Source: Acheta domesticus
Lineage: Eukaryota > Arthropoda > Insecta > Orthoptera > Gryllidae
Assembly: GCA_031308135.1 (NCBI GenBank)
Contig: JAHLJT010003656.1
Span: 53,328,827-53,392,826, forward strand
DNA length: 64,000 nt
Direction: 5' to 3'
Below, in pieces: positions 56,138 through 64,000 of this stretch. A model generated the notes under the pieces. The model was not told where the DNA came from. It worked only from the letters and a program-made list of their open reading frames with translations, and ran no database searches. Position 1 is the first letter of the stretch, and each line of letters starts with the position of its first letter. The position numbers and the translations under genes were made by a program.

Positions 56138-56470
56138 CCATTGACCGGCGCATGCGCCTTGCACCTCTGGGACTCAGAGTTCGATTCCTGGCCAATCCAA
56201 ATGGACTGAGTGGTAGACAAAGCAAGTGCATTACAGGTTTTCTCAGGGTTCTCCCGTGTTTCCTGCCATTCAGTTCACCATTTTTAAATAACCATTCACC
56301 TCAACGTCATTATCACTGTAATAACTCATTAGATCATTACTGATGGGCCTCAATGACCTGCGCAGTTGAAAGGCCTTAGCCCCTTAACCTAAATGATCAG
56401 TTGCAAGGGTCAAGCAGCGAAAGGGCGTCAATGACCTCATCAGTTCAACCAAAATGTATCTATAAATAAA
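56138..56470 (+). mobile_element. SINE-3 copy 3, near full length
   Basis: An A-box region 'ccggcgcatgcgccttgcac', then B box 'agagttcgattcct' (about 56178-56191), the core 'ggttttctcagggttctccc' with 'gtgtttcctgccattcag', AT-rich body, and a tail segment 'tcaatgacctgcgcagttga' that is repeated as 'tcaatgacctcatcagttca' about 78 bp later. It ends in A-rich 'ctataaataaagaa'. The tail duplication may be an old extension of this copy. Confidence 0.7.
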
Positions 56471-56499
56471 GAACACCTATTTTGTACGCTGCCTCTCGC

Positions 56500-56835
56500 A
56501 CCGCAGCAGCTCGGCCGCCTTCCTACACTTGAGCTCCGCCGGCATACTTGGCACATGCTTCAGCCCGAGCGGGAACGTCCCGGACGTGGATTTCGCTCCG
56601 AGCGGGCGACGCGACGTTTGGGCCAAAATATTGGACGCGCGAGGAGCGACGAGCGGCGAAAAAACGCTGCATTCCACGCGGAGCGCGCCTCCGCCGCCGC
56701 AAACAAATATCTCAGCGGCAGCGGCAGCAAAAACGCCAGGCAGCGCCGCGCGTATTTTAATCCGGCGGAGGGCGACCCCGCGGCGCGACGCGGCGCGGCG
56801 CCCGCCGGCACAGGTGCGGCGGCGGCGGCGGCGGA
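56500..56835. other. CpG-rich island
   Basis: CpG-dense with a (CGG)n run (56817-56833) at its right end. Open frames on both strands, no recognised product. Confidence 0.4.
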
Positions 56836-56899
56836 GATGGAAGCGGGAGCGGGGGTGGGGGTGGAGACCGTTGCGGTGGCCGGAGGTGCTCGGTGGAGA

Positions 56900-57640
56900 T
56901 CGGGGCGGTGGCGGTGGCGGAGGCAGTGATGTAGGCGGTGGAGGAGGCAGTGATGTAGGCGGTGGAGGAGGCAGTGATGTATTCGGTGGAGGAGGCAGTG
57001 ATGTATAGGTGGTGGCGAAGGTAGTGATCTAGGCGGTGACGAAGATGGTGATTTGGCGGTGGCGGAGGTAGTGATGTAGGCGGTGGAGGAGGCAGTGATG
57101 TAGGCGGTGGACGAGGTAGTGATGTAGGCGGCGGTGGAAGCAGTGATGTATAGGTGGTGGCGAAGGTAGTGATCTAGGCGGTGACGAAGATGGTGATTTG
57201 GCGGTGGCGGAGGTAGTGATGTAGGCGGTGGAGGAAGCAGTGATGTAGGCGGTGGAGGAGGCAGTGATGTAGGCGGTGGTGGAAGCAGTGATGTATAGGT
57301 GGTGGCGAAGGTAGTGATCTAGGCGGTGACGAAGATGGTGATTTGGCGGTGGCGGAGGTAGTGATGTAGGCGGTGGAGGAGGCAGTGATGTAGGCGGTGG
57401 ACGAGGTAGTGATGTAGGCGGCGGTGGAAGCAGTGATGTATAGGTGGTGGCGAAAGTAGTGATCTAGGCGGTGACGAAGATGGTGATTTGGCGGTGGCGG
57501 AGGTAGTGATGTAGGCGGTGGAGGAGGCAGTGATGCAGGCGGTGGACGAGGTAGTGATGTAGGCGGTGGAGGAGGCAGTTATGTAGGCGGTGGACGAGGT
57601 AGTGATAAAGGAGGTGGCGGAGGAGGTGACGTAGCCGGGA
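56900..57640. repeat. 24-bp minisatellite with 145-bp higher-order repeat
   Basis: The monomer is about TAGGCGGTGGAGGAGGCAGTGATG (24 bp). From 57003 the variant monomers recur in a fixed order of six (24, 24, 23, 24, 24 and 26 bp) so that the 'gtataggtggtggcgaag' phrase appears at 57003, 57148, 57293 and 57438, exactly 145 bp apart. Units differ by only a few bases. Before and after the block (56900-57002, 57583-57640) the same monomers occur without the higher order. 145 is not a multiple of three, so no frame stays open. Confidence 0.95.
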
Positions 57641-58095
57641 GTGTAGGTGTGGTGGCCTGCCTAGTGGGGAAGGTGGGGCGAGGGCGCAGGCAGAGGCAGA
57701 GGTAGTGGTATGTGCGGAGTCGGAGGGTGGATGTGGGAGCGAAAGTGGTGACAGAGGAGGTGAAGACGCCAGCGAACGTGAAGGAGATGGAGATGAGGGT
57801 TGTAATACTGCAAACAAATACTTTTCCAAAAGGGGACAATGAACCTTCTATAAGGGGACGATTTCTGCCATTACTTCATCAATTCGCCTGGTGGTAGAAG
57901 TAGCAATACGGTAACAGGTAGCAATACCGTATTCTAAGACGTATTTGAGTAGTTATGGTAGTTAGAGTAGTTGTGGTATCTAATACACCGTAATAGCCAA
58001 ATGACACATCAGGAACTATGACACTGAAGCGTCTAGTGTACGGAATACTGAAGCCACACGGCTGGAGAAGATGTGTCGACTTGTATTAATCCGAA
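57641..58095. other. Mixed stretch, G-rich then AT-rich
   Basis: Degenerate GTGG/GAGG words to about 57790, then AT-rich DNA with a locally repeated 'agcaatacggtaacaggt' phrase (57901-57933). No gene. Confidence 0.45.
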
Positions 58096-58099
58096 AGCG

Positions 58100-58790
58100 A
58101 GACGTTCAAACGCCTTAGCCCCATGTGCACCCCGTCACGGTGAAGGGTGCGTCACAGTAAACGGCGCGTCCACCCGCCGAGGCGGCGCGCTGCGAGCAGA
58201 CAGGGATCAAGTGGGCTGGCGCCCCGTGCGCGCGCCGGGGCGGGCGCTGGGCGGGCGCCAAGCCTTCCCAGAACGGCGCGCGCCGCGGCGGCGCGGGCCA
58301 GCACGCCACGCGCCGCGCCGCGCCCCTCCTCCGCCGCCACTGGCAGCTCCTCCTCAGACATCTGTCATGTCATCGCCGCCGCGGCCTCCGCGCGCCCCAG
58401 CCCCGCCGGCGCTGCCACGCCCCCGCTCGCATCGTCTTCTACACCCTCCCCCGCCTACAACCTCCTTCCCAACGATCTCTCCCCTATGCCTTCCCCTACA
58501 TAGACTCCCTCGTTTTCGCCCTCAATCTGTATCACATGTGTGCCTTTCGATCAACGCTCATCGCCGTATCCTCTGGCGTCAACAACCCCACTGCCCCGCC
58601 CCTTCCCTCATTTTCTGCCCTCGCGTACTGTGCCTTACGCAGCTCTCTTGGCGTCTCCGCCACCGCCTCTGCCGTCGCTTCCAAGTCGTCGCTCCTGCCT
58701 GTCGCGCGCGGCCCATCGATACGGCCCGCCCTCCGCCGCCGTCGCCGCCGCCGCCGCGCGTGCCGGACGCGCTCAACGCGTTAATGGGTT
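58100..58790. other. CpG- and C-rich island
   Basis: A long CpG-rich block passes into CTCC-rich sequence and back to CGCCGCCGC at 58735-58760. Long plus-strand frames are Pro/Arg/Ala low complexity with no recognisable domain. Confidence 0.4.
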
Positions 58791-58812
58791 GGGGCGGTGC
58801 TGCGCGATTCGC

Positions 58813-59340
58813 GACATGGCGTGGCGTGGCGTGGCGTGGCGTGGTGTGGCGTGGCGTGGCTTGGCGTAGCGCGGCGTGGCTTGGCGTGGCGTGACGTGGC
58901 GTGGCGTGGCGTGGCGTGTGTGGTGTGGCGGAGCGTTGTGAGATCTGGGGTGGCGTGGATTGTTGTGGAATGGCGTGACGTGGCTTGGCATGGCGTGGTG
59001 TGGGGTGGGGTGGCGTGGCGAGTCGTGGCGTGGGGTGGCTGAGCGTATCGTGGCGTGGCTCAGCGTGGGATAGCTGAGTGAGGCACGGCATGAACGAGCA
59101 TGGCGTGTCTGTGCATGAGGTGGCTGAGCCTGGCGTTGTGTGAGCGTGGCGTTGGGTAAGCGTGGCGTAGCTGAGGGTTACGTGCCTGCGTGACTGAGTA
59201 TGGCATGCGTTGGCTGACCGTGACTTGGCGTGGCGTGGTGTGGCGTGGTGTGGCGTGGCGTGACAGAGAGGCGTGGCACGGCGTGGCGTGGTGTGGCGGA
59301 ACGGTGAGGCGTGGTGCGGTGCGGTGCGGTGCGGTGCAGC
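58813..59340. repeat. (GTGGC)n pentanucleotide array, ~530 bp
   Basis: Plus-strand GTGGC/GTGGT/TTGGC pentamers are nearly pure at 58818-58920, increasingly degenerate to 59220 (GTGAC, GTAGC, CTGAG), then pure again at 59225-59300, ending in GGTGC pentamers (59311-59335). His/Thr/Pro- or Trp/Arg/Gly-rich open frames in both directions are artefacts of the array. Confidence 0.9.
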
Positions 59341-59460
59341 GCCCGGCCTTCGGATGCCGGCGGAGGCGTCGCCGGCGCCGGCGGTGCTCGCTGCGCCCCT
59401 CCCGCTCTCTGGGACGCCGTCGCGTCGCCATCTCCTCACGCGCTGCCAAAGCTGAGCATC
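59341..59460. other. CpG-rich flank
   Basis: GGCGCCGGCGGTGC-like sequence, no product recognised. Confidence 0.3.
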
Positions 59461-60600
59461 GGGAGACCTTTGAAATGTTCAACTGCGAGCTACCGTCGGG
59501 TCTTTCTCGGAGCTCTTGAAACGCACGAATTGGAAGGGTTTATACTCGTGTTCTTTCTCTACTCTGAATTGAAAGTGACTGTATTATTGCGAATGTGATA
59601 TATTCAACAAAAAGAAAAATCTCAACGGGAAAGATAATCTCTGGAAATCTGTTGGCAAGGGTAATGTATTGACTTATCAATTTATTTCAAGCGACCACAG
59701 TCTTAAAGACGAATGTCTAATTTAAATTCTCCATTTGCTACTTTCCGAGATAAACCAGTTATAAAATTTGAGTCTAAATATCTTATGGTAGGCAGTGTTT
59801 TAAGATAGACCTAATAAAAAGGGATCTCTCATCACGAAGAAGATTTTCCTTCCTAAATATTATTGTTGATTTCTTGAGGTGGATGTGCAAGTGCTACGAA
59901 TGTTTACTTTTAGACATTCTATAAACAAGTGCTGTTGGTGATAAAATCAATGTAATAATGTCGAGTTCATTCCGGCGGAAAGAATTTGCATTGAATGTTA
60001 CAATGAGGTTTCTTACCCTGGAGACTATTTGTTTTATCCTGGAAACTCTTGAAGGACAATGTCATAGAACGTGAAACCCTCGGCATCTCAACGTTTGTAT
60101 TTTCTTTTGTATTCGTATAATGGTTGTTAATCATCAAGGTTTTCGAAACCTCATGTGAATGAAGACATTTTGCCAATTAAGTTTGATATTGTTCCTTAGT
60201 CAGTGAGGGGTAAATTGCACGAGTTGTACTGTATCTCTTGGTGGATTTAAAAATACCATTTATAACGTAGCACGCTTTCACAGAAAAAACGCTTCGAAAA
60301 TGTGACCGTAACACACGTAACAAAACAAAATACATTCTAAAATACTAAAATGAATTTAGATGAATACTTCTAATAATATTTTTTGAGAATGGTTTCGAAA
60401 ATCATCTTGTCGTTTATGAAACATAATTTGCAGAAGAAATATTAGTAATCTGACGCTGATAATTAATATCAAACTTTCTGGTAATAATTTGGATAATTAC
60501 CGTGAAGCTGAGAATTTAATTACCATAATTGTTTTTGACATATCTGACGGATACTCATTCGCATCGGTACGTATCATTCTTTAATCATTTGAAAGAGGAA
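59461..60600. other. AT-rich non-coding stretch
   Basis: Nothing recognisable. Confidence 0.5.
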
Positions 60601-60619
60601 GTGATGTAAAGGATAGCCC

Positions 60620-61400
60620 CGCGAACCACGGCCAGTATTCAATTTAACAGGACATATATAGCGAAGGAGAAAATGGCGGCAATGCATGCCGGTGCGGTGC
60701 CGCCCAGCAATTGCCCCCGTGGCCTCTAGGGAAACCTGAGAAAACGCAGTCAAACCGGCCTACGTCGCATTTGAACTTTGCGCGTCGGGAACTGGAGGCG
60801 GTCGCGATCAGCATAACGTGTTCTTTATGCTGTCATTAAAACGCGGCAATTTCATAGCTGGCTCGTGGGGATAATATTAATAACATTCCATGTTTTCACT
60901 CCCCCTTGGTTCTGCGCAAAACACCGACGAGAAGATTTGCACATCCATCTGAAGAGTTGACAGCGTTCAGTTCGATCGCTAATTATGATTTCGCTAATTT
61001 AACGCTCCGTTATATCAGGAGAGAGTAACGCACTAATTGTCTCTATCTTACTTAATAAAGTGCTCTGTGGTTCATCTTGTACCCTCATCAAAAGCCATAA
61101 GTGGTTTGTTATAATTAATGGTGGCAGGTCCAATATCTCGCGACCCACCTGAACTATTTTTCTCGGGCCCGTTACCTTCGTTGGGTGCTTGTGAGGCTGG
61201 CGACTTGACGGGAACTTTCGTTCCAGTAATATAGTCCCGAGTCCTTTGCTCTGGAAGATATCTTTCCTCCTTTTCCGCGTTAGATCTCCATTTCAGCGCT
61301 CCTCGATCTCTTTTTCTCGCGGCACAAAGCGTTCATTATCTTTCGCCTAAGTTGGACAGTCCATAGTTGAAGAACGCTTCATGCGCTTATTAGAGCACCT
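60620..61400. promoter_or_regulatory. Complex non-repetitive sequence, candidate conserved non-coding region
   Basis: About 780 bp of balanced composition with no tandem repeats, no transposon signature and no convincing frame, unlike both the AT background and the GC islands. It contains 'gaaaatggcggcaatgcat' (about 60669), homeodomain-type 'ctaattatgatttcgctaat' (about 60980) and 'ataattaatggtgg' (about 61112). This would suit an enhancer of a developmental gene, but that rests on texture alone. Confidence 0.25.
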
Positions 61401-62400
61401 TGGCTCATAAATCTGCTGGCAACGTGTGCTTATGTTAAACTAAGTTGACACTCCTGTTGTTACTTACGCTCCAATACTTGCACAGCCACGCTGTGAGTGA
61501 AAGGTGCATCTTCAGTGTAAGACATTGGTTTACGAGGGAATGTTAGATTCACTAGAGACGGATGTTTGCAAATTCAAATTTAAACATGCATACATTGTAA
61601 TGTGATCCAGTGAATTGTTCAGAGAAAACGTACGAAATGAATGATAATTTGGAAATAACAATAAACATTAAAGTTTTTAATATGTTTGAAAGCATATCTT
61701 TTAATAAAGAATTATACCTGAATGAGTTAAAAAAAATTAATGGCGAATCTTTAATCTTTCGTTATTATATACACATTACATTCAAATTATTTTGGATATT
61801 CACTTTTTTTAAAAAAATTTAACATTATTCCCTGAGTAATAGGGGAAATGTTAGAGCAAAAAACGATGTTAAATTATGACTAATATTTTAAAGATTTTAA
61901 ATTTATCGTTTTTTATGGTTCACATAAACAACCGAAATCGATGTAAAAGTTCGAGTATTTACTATGTCTTTAAAGTAGAACTGTTTTAGTTCTACCACTG
62001 TCATCATAAGACTTCTCAATTAAAACATCACGCCCGCCTTAATGTCTGCCCCACTGACTGCCCCACTACCCCATTGATTGGTCATTTCGCATTCAGGTTG
62101 CTATTAAGAAAGGGTCTTCCACTCAGGCAACCCCTTCAAGTATTTTTTTAGCATTCTTGAATTTTTTTAAACTAGTTCTCTGACCGCCCTACGGTATTGA
62201 AGAGAAATTTAATTTACCGAACAAACTTGAACGTTCGATTATTACTTGAACATAGCGGGAATATACTTTATCTTTCTTACGAAACACAATGGTGTGTATT
62301 CTAGTTTCAGGTCTGCAATACAAACAATTTGTGGAACCCAGGCATTCTAGCTCAGTATAACATTCATTAAAGCACTCTGGTAAAATTCCCGTCCGTCGTC
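61401..62400. other. AT-rich non-coding stretch
   Basis: Nothing recognisable. A 70-codon frame at 61610-61822 is AT-driven. Confidence 0.5.
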
Positions 62401-62700
62401 AGGCAATGCGTTTTCAATCTGCTCTCTCTCACGTTGCCCATCTTACAGCCCTCCTATGCAGCCCCACTGATAGCAAATTAATCATCGAGCCACCCTTGGG
62501 CATCCCACTCTTCCTCCGCCTTCTTTCACGCCATGAACAGCCCGCTCCACTTTTCCTCAGCTTCTCCTCCGCGGACCTCGCCTCTCGGCCCCGTTCTCCG
62601 CCGCTCCGCCGTCCGCAGGTGCTGGGGCGGCGAACGACCGCTCCGAATCTGGGTTATTTAGCCATTCGACTGGACATTTCTCCGGCAGTAAATTAGCTTT
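62401..62700. other. Pyrimidine-rich, then balanced stretch
   Basis: CTCC/CTTC-rich words and a 96-codon plus-strand frame without recognisable motifs precede the G-rich array. Confidence 0.35.
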
Positions 62701-62756
62701 ATTGAATAAGAGCGAAGGTCTCTTCACGTGGATTTACGGGCGCACGTGCAGACGAC

Positions 62757-63708
62757 GTGTGTCGGCGGGGGAGAGGGCGGGAAGAGGGCGGGGGAGAGGG
62801 CGTGAAGAGGGGGGCGAGAGGGCGGGGGAGAGGGCGGGGGGAGAGGGCGGGGGAGAGGGCGGGGGAGAGGGCGGGGGAGAGGGCGGGGGAGAGGGCGGGG
62901 GAGAGGGCGGGGGGAGAGGGCGGGGGGAGAGGGCGGGGGGAGAGGGCGGGGGAGAGGGCGGGGGAGAGGGCGGGGGAGAGGGCGGGGGAGAGGGCGGGGA
63001 GAGGGCGGGGGAGAGGGCGGGGGAGAGGGCGGGGGAGAGGGCATGAAGAGGGGGCGAGAGGGCGGGGGAGAGGGCGAGGGAGAGGGTGGGGGAGAGGGCG
63101 GGGGAGAGGGCGGGGGAGAGGGCGGGGGAGAGGGGCGGGGGAGAGAGCGGGGGAGAGGGCGGGGGGAGAGGGCGGGGGGGAGAGGGCGGGGAGAGGGCGG
63201 GGAGAGGGCGGGGGAGAGGGCGGGGAGAGGGGGCGAGAGGGCGGGGGAGAGGGCGGGGGAGAGGCGGGGGAGAGGGCGGGGGAGAGGGCGGGGGGAGAGA
63301 GCGGGGGAGAGGACGGGGGAGGAGCGGGAGAAGGGCGGGAGAGGGCGGGGAGAGGCGGGGGAGAGGGCGGGGGAGAGGGCGGGGGAGAGGGCGGGGAGGA
63401 GGGCGGGGAGAGGGCGGGGAGAGGGCGGAGGGAGAGGGCGGGGGAGAGGGCGGGGGAGAGGGCGGGGGAGAGGGCGGGGAGAGGGCGGGGAGAGGGCGGG
63501 GAGAGGGCGGGGAGAGGGCGGGGAGAGAGAGCGAGGAAGAGGGCGGGGGAGAGGGCGGGGAGAGGGCGGGGAGAGGGCGGGGGGAGAGAGCGAGGAGAGG
63601 GCGGGGGAGAGGGCGGGCGAGAGGGCGGCGATGAGGGCGGGCGAGAGGGCGGGCGAGAGGGTGGGCGAGAGGGCGGGCCAGAGGGCGGGCGAGAGGGCGC
63701 GTCACTAA
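62757..63708. repeat. 12-bp G-rich minisatellite (GGGGGAGAGGGC), ~950 bp
   Basis: About 80 units of GGGGGAGAGGGC with 11-13 bp length variants from G-run slippage. Both ends carry diverged variants (GAAGAGGGC on the left; GCGAGAGGGC and GTGGGCGAGAGG on the right), while the centre is homogeneous. A longer marker, 'gcRtgaagaggggg', recurs at about 62798 and 63038. The strand is almost pyrimidine-free except for the C of each GGGC. Pro/Leu/Ser- and Gly/Arg/Glu-rich frames of up to ~390 codons on opposite strands are artefacts of the unit. Confidence 0.95.
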
Positions 63709-63900
63709 TAACGGTTACCACGGGGCCTTTCCATCTCCGGATGCGGCATATTTCTCTTATTCGTGTATCGTAACCAATTGTCATTGAAGGTTTGAATACT
63801 TGAGGTTCGTTGTGTGATTGCATCGTTAACAAATATCGCTCTCGTGATGCCAATAGAGTTCCCGCACAACGAAGCGTCACAATTCTGGAGGAACAACTGC
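63709..63900. other. Short spacer
   Basis: Balanced composition, nothing recognised. Confidence 0.4.
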
Positions 63901-63904
63901 TTCC

Positions 63905-64000
63905 GCTATCACCGGGAGCTCGAGTCGTCGCACGCGCAGTGCGTCGAAAGTGGCGACCGCCGAGCTGCCTCGCCCCGCGCGCGAGCCCCGTCCGCGAGAG
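63905..64000. other. CpG-rich island, cut by the window end
   Basis: CpG-dense sequence begins at about 63905 and runs off the edge. Confidence 0.35.

Noticed and set aside
58579..59439. 286-codon His/Thr/Pro/Arg-rich frame on the minus strand
   Set aside because: It is a readout of the GTGGC pentamer array and adjoining CpG island. The opposite strand is equally open.
62699..63880. 393-codon Pro/Leu/Ser-rich frame on the minus strand and opposing Gly/Arg/Glu-rich frames
   Set aside because: They run through a 12-bp tandem repeat whose period is a multiple of three, so frames stay open on both strands. Composition follows the repeat exactly, and no domain or start context supports a gene.
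1..64000. A bacterial or phage accessory system (defence island, operon, prophage)
   Set aside because: There are no Shine-Dalgarno-led ORF clusters or recognisable prokaryotic genes. SINEs, piggyBac-type TIRs and long AT-rich non-coding stretches indicate a eukaryotic genome.

Overview
This window reads as non-coding DNA from a large, repeat-rich eukaryotic genome, most likely an arthropod and probably an insect. The grounds are several families of tRNA-derived SINEs with pol III B-box motifs, a piggyBac-type element flanked by TTAA, a second terminal-inverted-repeat (TIR) transposon, an AT-rich background with many microsatellites, and no prokaryotic gene organisation. A polyneopteran-type insect (cockroach, stick insect or orthopteran) is my guess from the look of the SINEs; no single-copy gene is available to test it. 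I found no confident host protein-coding gene, rRNA or genuine tRNA gene. The long open frames lie almost entirely in GC-rich tandem repeats whose period is a multiple of three, or in CpG-rich DNA that happens to lack stops, often on both strands at once.

Layout. 0-5.5 kb: an internally deleted piggyBac-like element with a decayed transposase remnant, a SINE-1 copy, a GC island and a SINE-2 copy, then AT-rich DNA ending in a small palindromic element. 5.6-7.6 kb: CpG-rich islands, a retroelement remnant with a hammerhead-like motif, and a long purine-rich tract that switches to pyrimidines. 9.9-14.4 kb: a SINE-1 cluster, including two long copies head to head around a GC-rich spacer, then a ~171-bp tandem repeat. 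15.5-17.1 kb: a 15-bp minisatellite and a reversed SINE-2 next to an (ATT)n tail. 19.4-21.5 kb: GC- and pyrimidine-rich DNA with a 238-bp tandem duplication. 22.5-23.0 kb: a possible Tigger/pogo-like derivative. 27.3 kb: ten identical copies of a 15-bp unit. 30.5-32.1 kb: more SINE-1 copies. 34.3-40.4 kb: GGGGC-type arrays, two SINE-3 copies and a TIR transposon of about 755 bp. 42.3-44.9 kb: GC-rich repeats, two of which share an inverted segment. 47.5-48.0 kb: a 12-bp minisatellite. 49.5-50.9 kb: two diverged copies of an unknown repeat. 51-53 kb: CT- and G-rich arrays. 56.1-59.4 kb: a SINE-3, a 24-bp minisatellite organised into a 145-bp higher-order repeat, and a GTGGC array of about 530 bp. 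60.6-61.4 kb: complex, non-repetitive sequence that may be regulatory. 62.76-63.71 kb: a nearly 1-kb G-rich 12-bp minisatellite.

No multi-gene system is visible. What stands out is structural. An AT-rich background is punctuated by many sharply bounded GC-rich islands, many of them unrelated minisatellites (periods 5, 9, 12, 15 and 24 bp). Alongside are several SINE families and small DNA transposons. All coordinates and alignments were read by eye; homology calls rest on motif recognition, not on searches.
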